In this document: piece by piece, positions 48,701 through 61,000 of the stretch | Numbering within the stretch: position 1 is the first letter of the stretch | Layout of the letters: each line of letters begins with the position of its first letter | NCBI GenBank assembly: GCA_016801845.1 | Contig: CM028910.1 | Span: 6,913,629 to 6,977,628, forward strand | Source of the DNA: Polydactylus sextarius | Lineage: Eukaryota; Chordata; Actinopteri; Polynemidae | Direction: 5' to 3' | Length of the DNA: 64,000 nucleotides | The notes under the pieces: model-generated | What the model saw: only the letters and a program-made list of their open reading frames with translations | What the model was told of the DNA's origin: nothing | The model's database searches: none | Translations under genes and position numbers: made by a program

Positions 48701-51700
48701 ACCAGTAATGGATGACAACTGGTTATTAGGTTGATGTATAAGCAAGAAATGTCTTGAGTGCTTAGAGGACGGAAATGCGTCCTAAGTTATGACAGAAACT
48801 GAAAATTCACTTGATTACTGCTGCAGATTGACAAATGGATCAATTCCTCTAGGGGTTTGTTGTAACATAACAGTGATGAAAGCTTGTTTAACAGTAAAAA
48901 GGTAATAATGTATATCCCAAGTTAATCTCAGTGGAAAATAATAATGAAATAGTGGCAGGTAACCAACACAAGACTAGTATATAGTTGTAATGTCTCTAGT
49001 GATGCAGCCGGGCTAAATAGGATCATCATTTATGCTTTTAATGAGAAGCAGTCACAGTCTGGATGAACTGAGACTTCCTGAGGTTAAACTTATGTGGACC
49101 ATGACGATAGCACTACACAGTGGTGTTCAGAAGTACTGCATTTAATTTATATGCTCTGTTTATGTGGGGAAACTGTTTTAGTCGTCCTTACGGCATTTTT
49201 TTTGTTTGAAATACATATATTTGTTTTTTTTTTTTTTTTTTTTTTTTGAGCCTGTGAGTCTGACAGTTGTTGTGTTTTCTTTCCCAGGTTCACCAGCTGG
49301 GTTGTGAGGCAGTGATGCTGTTGTTGGAGCTGAATCCAGACCAGAGCAACCTCATGTTTTGGGCTGTGGACCGCTGTTACACCGGCTCCCGTCGTGTGGC
49401 TGCCGGCTGCTTTAGGGCCATCGCGAATGTCTTTCACAACAGGTACTGCATATTTCCTGCCAAAACCTGAACACATTTTTGTATGTTTGTTGTCCCTGTG
49501 GAGCAATTGGGATGATTTGTTTATTCATTTTTTATTTTCTCTTAGGGATTATCAATTCGACACTGTGGTGCTGCTGAACCTGATTCTGTTCAAGGCGGCT
49601 GATTCTTCCAGGGACATCTATGAAGTGGCCATGCAGCTGTTACAGGTCAGAATTCCTGTCACATAAAAAGTTTACTTTTATACATAAACTCTGTGTAACA
49701 CTGCTGTATTCCCTTTTGTTGTCAATTAAATGTATTGTAAACTTGCATATGTTTATCTAACACTAACAGATCCTGGAACCCAAGCTCTTCCGTTACGCCC
49801 ACAAATTGGAGATCCAGCGAACAGATGGCATCTTGACCCCTCCCTCACCGCTGCCTCACCTCTACTCTGTGTCTTACTACCAGCTGTCTGAAGAGCTTGC
49901 ACGCACTTATCCAGAGCTGACGCTGCCCATCTTCTCAGGTTCGTTGCGTTTTTACAGCTGCAGTTTTAAGTAGCAGAGTGCAGTAATGTGACGAGTTATT
50001 CCATTAGCTCAAAGGTCACACTTTGATTTGCCTGTGAAAGCAAAGATCTGTCTCTTACGTATGTGAGAGACACGTTAAGTTGCACGTTAACTTTGATCTG
50101 CATGTGTTCTCACGTAAACCTCACAGCAGTCTTTTGTTATAAGAAGCAGTAAAATGTTACTGTATGCATGCATAATGTTGGAGATGGGAGACGTTGGATC
50201 TGGCTTCACTTTTTCAAAATGTGTGTAGTGGTCTCAAGTTTAAAACAGTTTTAGTTCATTCTTTGTATCATAAGGGAAATCACAATAACAACATGATTAT
50301 GTCATGGCTTTTAATCAACTTCATCTCTGTCCTCACTCTCCCCACTGCAGAGGTGAGCCAGCGCATCCAGACAGCGCATCCTGGTGGCCGTCAAGTAATG
50401 TTGCATTACCTCCTGCCTTGGATGAACAATGTGGAGCTGGTTGACTTTAAACCAACTGCACGGAGACCGGAGGACTGCGGCAGCGTAGAGGATGATGAGG
50501 ACGTTCACGACCGTGAGATCATGATGGTGAATAGCAGGCGCTGGCTCCGTGGAGAGGGCTGGGGCTCCCCTCGTGCAACAACCATGGTGCTAAACAACCT
50601 CATGTTCATGACCGCTAAGGTGAGACGGTTAATGGCCCGTGCCCACATCCAGATTGACTCAATAAGATGGTATTTGAAAGGTTAAGTGAAGATGTGAATT
50701 GATCACAAAATGGCTTCGTTTTTACAGTATGGGGATGAGTTTGCTTGGTCAGAGATCGAGAACGTGTGGACAACTTTAGCAGACAGCTGGCCAAAGAACC
50801 TCAAAATCATTCTGCACTTCCTCATCAGTATGTCAGGAGTAAACAGTGACCCCAGCCTCTTGCCCTATGTAAGTCACAGCACATTTACATCATGTAGTGT
50901 ACCTGTCATGTCGTGTGTACTGTGTCTGCTGCTTATTCCACATGTTTCTGACTTTGTTACATATGTATCCCCAGGTGAAACGAGTGGTGGTTTACTTGGG
51001 CAGAGATAAGACTATGCAGCTGCTGGAGGAGTTGATGTGTGAGCTGGAGTTGACTGATCCTGTTAGCTCAGCTGTCACTCACATGGACAACCCCCCCTAC
51101 TACCGCATCACCTCCAGTTACAAGATCCCCTCAGTCACCTCAGGTTAATGAGCACAAGAAATGCACTAGTTGACACATAAGGCCATGTTACCAATATTAA
51201 ATATGTTGTCAGTGCAAGATGGTCATTGTTTCACGTCTGCTGTCTCAGGAACAACCTCCAGCAGCAATACCATGGTGCCAGGAAACGATGGTCACCATGA
51301 CAGCAAGATCAAAGACTCTAACATGGAGGACAGGTAAAAGAGAAACCACAGCACTTTTTTCTATTCTGCTACAATTATAAAAGACTAGAATTGATTAATA
51401 GAACAAGTCATATATCACAATAGAGACATAAACATATGATGTGTGGTGGAGTTATGCAGACGGTGCACTTATGAAAGTTATCTTTGACTGGTACTAAGAA
51501 GCAGGTTTCTACAGACAGTAACCAAAATGTCCAAAACCTCTTCTGTTGCGCAGTTACACACACTTGGACATCTACAGTGGTCTGAACAGTAACTTGAACC
51601 GCCAGCACCACCGTCTGGAATCTCGTTACAGCAGCAGCTCTGGAGGCTCCTATGAAGAAGAGAAAAGTGAGAACAAATACTCTCACCTCCTCAATTCAAA

Positions 51701-54351
51701 ACCTTTCTGAATTGTGTTAACTTAAGTTTCTAATCATCCTCTTCTTCTTCTACAGGTGACTCCATGCCACTTTATGCCAACTGGCGTTTGAAAGTGATGG
51801 ATCACAACCGGCCAGAGCCTCTCCCCTTCCCTCCAACAGGCGGCTGCTGGTCTCCATTGCTGGACTATTTGCCAGAGACCAATGCTCCTGCTGTACCACT
51901 CCATAGGTACAACACACACCACGTTTAACACCTTCTTCATATCTACACTATTTACTCTTTACTGAAGTCAACACCTGTTTTCTGTTTTTCAGATGTAACA
52001 TTGCAGTCATCCTACTGACAGACCTCATTGTTGACCACGGGGTCAAAGTGGAGTGGAGTGCCTACCTGCATCTCTTGCTACACGCAATTTTTATAGGTAA
52101 CAAACCACTTCCTAATTGTTATAACAGAGCAGTGTGTAGTGCGGTGACTATACCTGCTCACTCTCTAATCTCTTTGTCTTTTGTGTTTTCTTCCAGGGTT
52201 TGATCACCAGCACCCAGAGGTCTATGAGCACTGCAAACGTCTGCTGCTTCATCTGCTTGTGGTCCAGGGAGCGAACAGCAGTGTCCAGTCGGTGGCTATG
52301 GTGCTTTTACGCAACAGAGACTACAATGATCCCAGGGTCCTGACTGTGAAGCCAGTAGCTCCAGAGTTCAACCTCACAGGTTAGAGCTGCTGTGAAGAAA
52401 AGACAATAAAGAATAATAGAGCTGATAATTAAAGGAAATTAAACAGATTCTTTACCAGCTGTGTAGGATTTTTTTGTAGTTGTATATGAAGGGAAAGTAA
52501 CAGAAACACAGCATCTGTTGTATTGCCAAAGCAGATCACTGGGTGGCAGCAATGATCAAGTCCCACGGAGACAGGTTCTCTGTCCCAGAACATTACTATT
52601 TGATTTTCATTGTCTTGACATTTTAACCAAAAAGTCCCATTGAGAAGAACTCAACTGAGAACCATTGAGATGACTAACAGCGTGGCATGCAGCTCAACAT
52701 GTACGATGTGTGTGTCAATTGTTCCCACAGGCATGCAGGAGTTTTTGCCAGACTGTCAGCCGTCACCTATGACAGACTCCGGCCTCAGCTCGAGTTCCAC
52801 TTCCTCCAGTATAAGTCTAGGGACGGGCGGGACTGCTCTGTCCCACCTGTCCCCCACTCTTCTCAGTGAGGTAGATGTCACCGCTGAACAGGACGAGAAG
52901 GCCAAAGCTCTCATTGAGTTCATAACATCAAGGTGAGAAGACCCTGCTTCATTAAAATGAGTGTTTCTCAGAAACACAAGTTGACATTTAAGCAAGTCAT
53001 TACTTGTAACTAACATGCATTATCTCACATGTTTAGTATGTATCGGTATTAATCACTGAGATGTATCACACACACTGTATTTCTCATTCTGTTCAATTAT
53101 TTGCTTTCATGCTTCCAGCACTGTCTAAAAGGACTGGGTATTTTTACTTTGCATGGGTTTGATTTTTGGGATTGGTGTCAGATTGGCTTCTTTTTCTGAT
53201 AAAACATATGTATGTAACATAAAATGCATTGACGTGTGGCGTCATTTCCACATTTGTGACAGGTCTCGTTTACCTGATGTGTCTTTGCTCTTTGCCTTGT
53301 AGAAAGAAGGGCCCACTCTGGAACCATGAGGATGTGTCACCCAAGAACCCCAACATCAAGAGCGCTGACCAGCTGAGTGCTTTTGTCAGACACGTTGTGA
53401 CTGTTTTCAAACACTCACAGTCAGGTTTGTGTGGTTCATAGTTGCTTGTTATCTCATTTTATTAATTTTAACCTTGTTTCACAGCTTTATCACATTCACT
53501 CTCATGTGCATCGTTTCAGGTTTCCAGCTTGAGTCGTTGCTGAGTGAGGTAGCTCTACAAACAGCTCTATCTTGTCCTTCTCGCCACTATGCTGGACGCT
53601 CATTCCAGATTTTCAGGGCACTCAAACAACCTCTGACTCCTGCGACTCTGTCTGACATTCTGTCTCGACTAGTAGAGACTGTAGGTGACCCGGGAGAGGA
53701 GGCTCAGGTCAGAACACTAAAGAATTACATTGTCCTCTTCTGCAGTGTCCTAATATGTAACATTAAACATTGCTGGTCAATAGACCTAGATACTGAATGT
53801 TCATTTAGGAAGGTTGCATATTCATAATGTTTCAGTATAAGTGAAATGTTAAGCACATTAGAACTGATGTTTTTTTTTATTAACTATTAACTAAAATATT
53901 TTACCTTTAAATCCAGTTGCTGGAAAGTAAATTCTCCTTAAGTAGTCCCATATAGTTCACATAGTTCCTAATAAAAGTACAGGTCAACTGTAAATGAAAA
54001 TGTGTGTTATGTCACGACAACAGGATTTAGGTTAAGCATTAGACAGATAGACAGATAGATAGATAGATAGATAGATAGATGACTTTATTCATCCCTGAAA
54101 GGAAATCAGGTAATATAATATAAGCATGAACAACTAAAATAGTGATGAGTTCCTCACTGATAGACTGACTGCTGGTGTTTTCTCTCCTCAGGGCTTTGTC
54201 ATTGAACTACTCCTGACACTGGAGTCAGGCATTGACACGTTAGCAGACACAGTCAAAAACTATGACCTCCTCACTGCCTTAGCACAGTAAGTCCTTCTCC
54301 TCATAACTTTGATTTTTACTGATCGATACATGTATACAAAAGTTTGTATGT

Positions 54352-54382
<31 letters not shown>

Positions 54383-57300
54383 AACTGTTTCTTTTTTTGT
54401 TTGTTTTTTTGTTGTACCAGAGCCCCTCCTCGGGATCATTTGTTGGGGCCTAAGTTTGCTGCAAACAGGAAAAGTACAGGCCAGCTGAACCTGAACAGTG
54501 GTGGACTGTACCATATTGTCCACACTCGCAGTAACTCACTGCGGGCAAGTCTGATGGGTGAACGAAAAGGCGACAGGCGTAGGAGTAACACACTGGACAT
54601 AGCTGACCGGCTTGGTGGTAGCCATGGAAACCTGGCACGCACACGGAGCTTATCATCACTAGGAGGGGGAGGGGGACCAGGGGGTGACACCATCCCCCCT
54701 GTGGACCCATCGAACCTGATGGCCACGGTGTTCTGGATCGCCGCCTCGTTGCTGGAGTCGGACTATGAGTTCGAGTACCTCCTTGCCCTGCGGCTGCTGA
54801 ACAAGCTGCTGGGTCAGCTGCCTCTGGATCGTGCAGACAGCAGAGAACGTCTGGAGAAGGTCCAGGCCAAGCTGAAGTGGTACAGTTTTCCTGGGCTACT
54901 GCAGCTCTTCCTGAAGGGCTTCACCTCTGCTTCAACTCAGGAGCTCACCATCCACCTACTCAGCAAACTCATCAGTGTCTCCAGACATACTCTGGTAGAC
55001 CCATCACAACTGGCAGGTGAATGTCTAGGACCGAGAAAATGCCTTCTGTCGATTTGGTCGTGGATTTGTCTGTTTTTTCAATGAAATTGTTTTGTATTTT
55101 AAAGTGTCGGTGTTAAAATCTGTTTGTTAGACAGGAAGTGAATGAAATCTGAAATATTACATCGTATAATAACATTGGTACCTGTGTTTTCTCTTCATTG
55201 CCTTTAGTGTGAGAATATCTTTGCTTTACACTTTATTACTAAATATGTTGCTCTCTGTGTCTTCTCTTTCTCTCTTGTTTGGAAATGTGCAGGTTTTCCT
55301 CTGAATATCCTGTGCCTCCTACCACACCTCATCCAGCACTTTGACAGCCCTACTCCTTTCTGTAAGGAGACAGCTGATAAAATAGCCAAGGTGTGTGCAG
55401 ATGAGAAGTCGGCCACTCTCTCCAACCTGGCTCACATGATGAGCCTGTACAGCACACACAGCTACTCCCGCGATTGCACCAATTGGATCAACGTGGTCTG
55501 TCGCTACCTTTATGATGCCTTTTCTGAGATAACCTTGAATCTGGTCACTTACTTGGCTGAGGTATGTAGGATGAAGATCAATCTTGTTGCTGTTAGTCAT
55601 GCCTGGATGATAAGATAAAATGAGTAATGTTTCCATCTGTGTCTCTCAGTTGCTGGAAAAGGGGCTTCCCAGCATGCAGCAGTCCTTGTTGCAGATCATC
55701 TACAGCCTGCTGAGTTATATTGACCTTTCAGCAGCCCCCGTCAAACAGTTCAACCTTGAGATCATGAAGATCATTGGCAAATATGTTCAGGTGAGCCTTC
55801 ACCACACTTCCTGTGTAGTTTTGAAATGCTCAAAAAAGATAATCATCACATTGACATTATCTGTAAGAATTTGTGTCAGGAACTGAGCTCAGGGTCTCTG
55901 TAGTGGTTGGTGAGATTTTTACTCATATGCAACTTGAAGTACAGGTTTTGTTTTTTACTGAACTCCAGTTCTTTTCACATACAGCTTGATACTGTGAATA
56001 CTGGAATGATCTGTCTATAAATAGCTGCAGAATTGAGAACAAGACAGAATAACGTATCTCACATCTCACAGAGTCATTGTTTAGAGGGCTTCTTGATGCA
56101 GCCATGGCTCTTTATGGAAGCCTTTTACCAGCCGTGACCCTGGGCTATATACTTCTCACTCACATCTGCTTCTGACAGCTGTTATACTATAATTGCCTTA
56201 GGCCAACTCTGGAGTGGCTTCCTACCAATGTTGCCTTGTGTGAAAGCCATTGTATTTGTGCGTATTCAGTATTCCTGTACATGTGCACTGGTGTGTACTG
56301 TGACTTGTTTGGTTTCCTTTTAAATTTCTCTGGCATGCATGTTGGCGGTAAACTGCATAAAATTATAAATAACACAAAGGGTGAAGAGACTGAGTTTATA
56401 GCTGCTGTGGGAAGGGGATTATTTGGTTTTCTGAGGCCAAGTATGTTCATCCACATTCATGTATACTACAGAAGCGCCCACACAGCCTGTTATCTCACAG
56501 TGGAATCGTTGTGTTCTTGCGTTTGTTTTTGACAGAGCCCCCACTGGAAGGAGGCCCAAAACATTCTGAAGTTGGTGGTGTCTCGCTCAGCCAGCCTCGT
56601 CGTTCCAGATGACGTGCAGCGCTCTTATAGCACAGAGTCGTGTGGCTCTCCAGAAATTGCCTTTACTCGCATATTCAACAACTCTTCAAAGGAGCTGCCT
56701 GGCAAGACTCTGGACTTCCACTTTGACATCTCAGAGGTCAGTGTCTGCCTCTGTATCTGCTCTTTTCTTCTTACTTTTATTCATTATTTTCACTTGAAGG
56801 ATATTATCTGCAGTATTTTATGGATAATTTGTGTTTTTTCTGTTTGTCTGTATAGACACCAATTATAGGACATAAATTTGGTGATCAGCGTACTGCAGCA
56901 GGTCGGAACGGAAAGCCACAGGTGATTGCTGTAACTAGGAGCACGTCCTCCACGTCATCCGGCTCCAACTCCAATGGTCTGGTGCCAGTAAGCTGGAAGA
57001 GGCCTCAACTCTCCCAGGTAGCAGCTCAAACACACACAAAGAATCCGACACTGAACTAACACAAACCAGAAGGACTGTCTGGAGCTTTGTATACTGAACA
57101 CTGTATTTAAAAAAATCATATTTAATCATATTAAATTGTGAGAATACTACACTTGGTACCACATTTCCACAGTAACAGGTAACAGTGTGTGTGGTATGTT
57201 GTACTGATAGTAAAACACGTGTTGTGTTTGTTATGTTTTGTGTTACAGAGAAGAACCAGAGAGAGGCTGATGAATGTCCTGTCTTTATGTGGTCCAGAGT

Positions 57301-57426
57301 CTGGCATTCCCAAAAATCCATCTGTAAGACTCCTCTCCTACTCTAAAGCCTCAGACAAGGTCTCTGTAAATTCACTGTTAAGATTTCTGCTGCAGTTAAC
57401 AATATTTTTGTTTTTATTGCTTTTAA

Positions 57427-57462
<36 letters not shown>

Positions 57463-57943
57463 TGCCTGGCCAAAAAAAGTCACCACCTGATGAAGTGATG
57501 CACCCATCATGTCTAGTGATACTGTACAAGCCTGTGGGGCAGTGCTATGATCTGGGGTTGCTGCAGTTGGTCAGGTCTGGGTTCATCAACATTATGTGCC
57601 CAAAGAATGAGGTCAGATGACTACCTGAATATACTGAATGACCAGGTTATTTGTTCTTCCCTGATATCACGAACATATTCCAAGATCACAATACCAGGAT
57701 TCATCGGGCTCAAATTGTTAAAGAGTGGTTCAGGGAGCATCATTTTACACATGGATTGGCCACCACAGAGTCCAGACCTTAACCCTACTGAGAATCATCA
57801 TCAATACAAAATGAATGCAACACTGGACGGAAATAAATCTTGTGACACTGCAGAAGCTTATTGAGAGATATTACAGTGTGTGACCTTTTTTGCTTGGTGG
57901 CGACCTTTTTTTTTTTTTTTTTTTTTTTTTTTTGGCCAGACTG

Positions 57944-58002
<59 letters not shown>

Positions 58003-61000
58003 CTCAGTATATTATAATATATATGAAATGGACAATAATACAACAACTGTCTTTTACTATTTGACTACATTGACTTTCTGCTCTTCTTTTGCAGGTGGTA
58101 TTTTCATCCAATGAGGACCTGGACTCTGCAGACCAGCAGACCAGTCTCATACCGACAGTGGAGGAGGTGGTCAGAGAGGAGGAGGTGCAGGGAGAAGATA
58201 CGGGCAGTGAGCAGCAGTTTGGCGTCTTCAAGGACTTTGACTTCTTAGATGTGGAGTTGGAAGATGCTGAGGTGAGAATTTACATAGAATTAGACACAAA
58301 TACAGCAACGGTACTGAACAGGTCCTGCTCCAGAAATTTAGAAAATGTTCGTATTATAATTTTCTGATTATGAAAGGAAAAATGTAAACGAGCTAATCAC
58401 GTTCTCAGGTCAACATTCGCTCTGTTCTGTCACTTTTCATCACTACTTTTTGACCATACTATATTTTGTTATGTTGTTCCAGCTTAACATTTCCGTGTCG
58501 TTTGTCCAACTCACGTGTTATTTGTCCTGACTGCTGTGGCACAAAAATGTCTGTTGTGTAACTGTCTCAAGTCTACTAACACACTTATTCCTTCTCTTCT
58601 CTTGCCACAAGGAGTTGCAGGTAAGTCTAAGGGCCAGAAAGCTGCAGTGCCCTGGTGTGTCTCTGTGTAGTACTCTGTGATTTTGAAATCAGTGTCGTGA
58701 ACCTTTTGACTTTTATAGTTTTATAGAACATTGCATCATTTACCATCCCAAGTGTGGAGAACCATCATCTTACCCATTCTCATGTATTTGTAATAATTTG
58801 CTTCTCTTTTTAAGTTGTGGAATGTTATTTATTTGTCTTGTGCTTTTTTTCCTTGCTTTTTGCCCCCCCCTAAAAAAAAAAACCCTGGTGTCGTGTGTGC
58901 TGTGTCTCACTATTTTGTCTCGTCTCTGCTGTCCTGCAGGGGGAGAGCATGGACAACTTCAACTGGGGGGTGCGCCGCCGCTCCCTGGAGAGCATGGACA
59001 AGGGAGACACGCCATCTTTGCAGGAGTGCCAATACACGGGCAGCACACCGAGCCTCAACCTCACCAACCACGAGGACACAGACGAATCGTCTGAGGAGGA
59101 GGTACTGAGTGCTAGCCAGATTCTCACCCGCTCTGGCCTTGTAAGTCTCACTCTAATCAGGGTCCCCCCCACCCTACCCAACCCACCATGCTCCTCACAC
59201 AGCCCCGCTGGCATGGTGTGTGCGTGTGTATGTGTGCGTACTGAGCTGGACCTGCTGCCGGTGTGGACAGGGGCTAGATGCTTGCTTCTTCGCTGGCGGT
59301 AGATGCCCCCTTCAATCCTTAGCCCCGTCCCTCTACCTCTGACTGCTAGATTTATGCTGTTTTCCTTTCTTGTATTTGTTTTTATTCTTACAGTAGGTAA
59401 GTACACTATAGGAAAATTCGGAAAAGTGATTCCCCTTCACACTGACTCAAGGCAAATCATCAATAATTGATATTTGTATCTTATTTCTTTTGATAGAATT
59501 AAGATTACTTCAAATATATTATGAAATATGAAAAAATAGAAGTGTAAAAATGCTAGATTTCAGAATAACAGCATGTTCCTTTTGCATTTTTCAACTCTTT
59601 GGCTGCTCATCTCTAAATCTTCTTTGCTTCTTCTGCGCTTTACAAGTAAGATCTTATCCACAGCTGCTAATAATAATAATGCCACTGATGTAAATGCTTC
59701 ACCTCGGTCTGATGGAGATGTTTTCTTCTTCTCTTCTCGTCTTCTTGAACTTGGTAGTGCATGGTGAGAGAATGAGCTTTTGCCTCTATTGGACATTTGC
59801 CCCCAAAATGTTTTCTTGTCATGAAGTATTCTGTGATTACATTAGAGAAGAAATGAGCATGCAACATGTGTTGTTCAAGCATAATTCTGGAAACATTGAG
59901 TGTAGTGCAAAATTAATATTATTCCCTTTGGCATGATCTTATTTTTTAAAATGCTAAGTCAATTGAATGGGAAACTAAAATGACTAAACATGTTCTGCCT
60001 GATACAGAAACAAGAGTAATGTTATTTTTTGGTTATTATTATGGTTAAACACTGAACCTGGAAATAGTATCAGTACTTAGTTGTGAAGATAATATACGTT
60101 ATGACACAGTGGCGGCAACTGGTTCACTAGTTATCAGCACTCTGTCTACTAGTCTCGTATTCTTAGAGATAGGTTACCAAGGAAACCCAGGACACCATTA
60201 AATCATATTATATTCACAGGAAGGTTAGGACGAATGCATTAAGATCTGTTTCACATGTCAGCTGAAAGTTTTAAATGCATCTAAAAGGTTAAAAAAAGTT
60301 GTGAAAAAAGAATGTTGTAGCTTTGAGTAAAGTTTTGCATCACGAGAAGATACAAACTGTGTCATGTTTTACAGTGTCAGCGCTACAGTGAATCTTACCG
60401 TTCCTTGTATTCTACTCCTCCAGCTGAACAGTGACTCGGCTACAGACGACACGGCATCCAACCATGTGGACTCTCTACAGCAGTCTCAAGAATCGTCCAG
60501 CAGTGTACTGACCGAAGAGGCCACTGTCCTTCCCTCCCTGCCCTCCCTTCCTCGGCTGGATAGCCCCATTTTGGAGATGGCCCACTCAGACAGCACCAGC
60601 AGCCAGCTGCCTGAGGTGCGATCAATCGGGAGCAGCAATAAGCTGTGGTGCTCGGGTGCTTTCTAGCTTGTCCTTTTTTCTTTCTGTTCTGCCCTTTTTC
60701 TGCTTTCGCTTTACTTTCTTGGCTTTTCTATCATCGAGAAGGAGGATCAGCTGCCTTTAGGGAGTTTCAGATTTGGGTAGAAGTGCTGGTTCTATAATTA
60801 TGTCTGCCTGCTCTGGGGTTAAGACATCGCTGGTTGCTTTTGTTACTTCTCATTCCTTCTAGCACTGCTTGCTTTGTTGCTCTGCTCTGGGTTTGACTGC
60901 TGAAGGGCTAGCCTCTTGCTCCCTTAATTGCTATGTGGCGGGGCTTGCTCGTGTGATTTGGGGAGAGATGAAAACAAAAGCTCACCTCAGGTCAGCTGTT

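Noticed and set aside
54344..54420. N-terminal extension of the large FRYL exon into a Phe-rich stretch
   Set aside because: This is the T-rich polypyrimidine tract of the preceding intron; the true exon starts after TACCAG at 54421.
58870..59406. 178-codon open frame on the minus strand
   Set aside because: Antisense of the GC-rich FRYL exon 58940-59140; no family resemblance.
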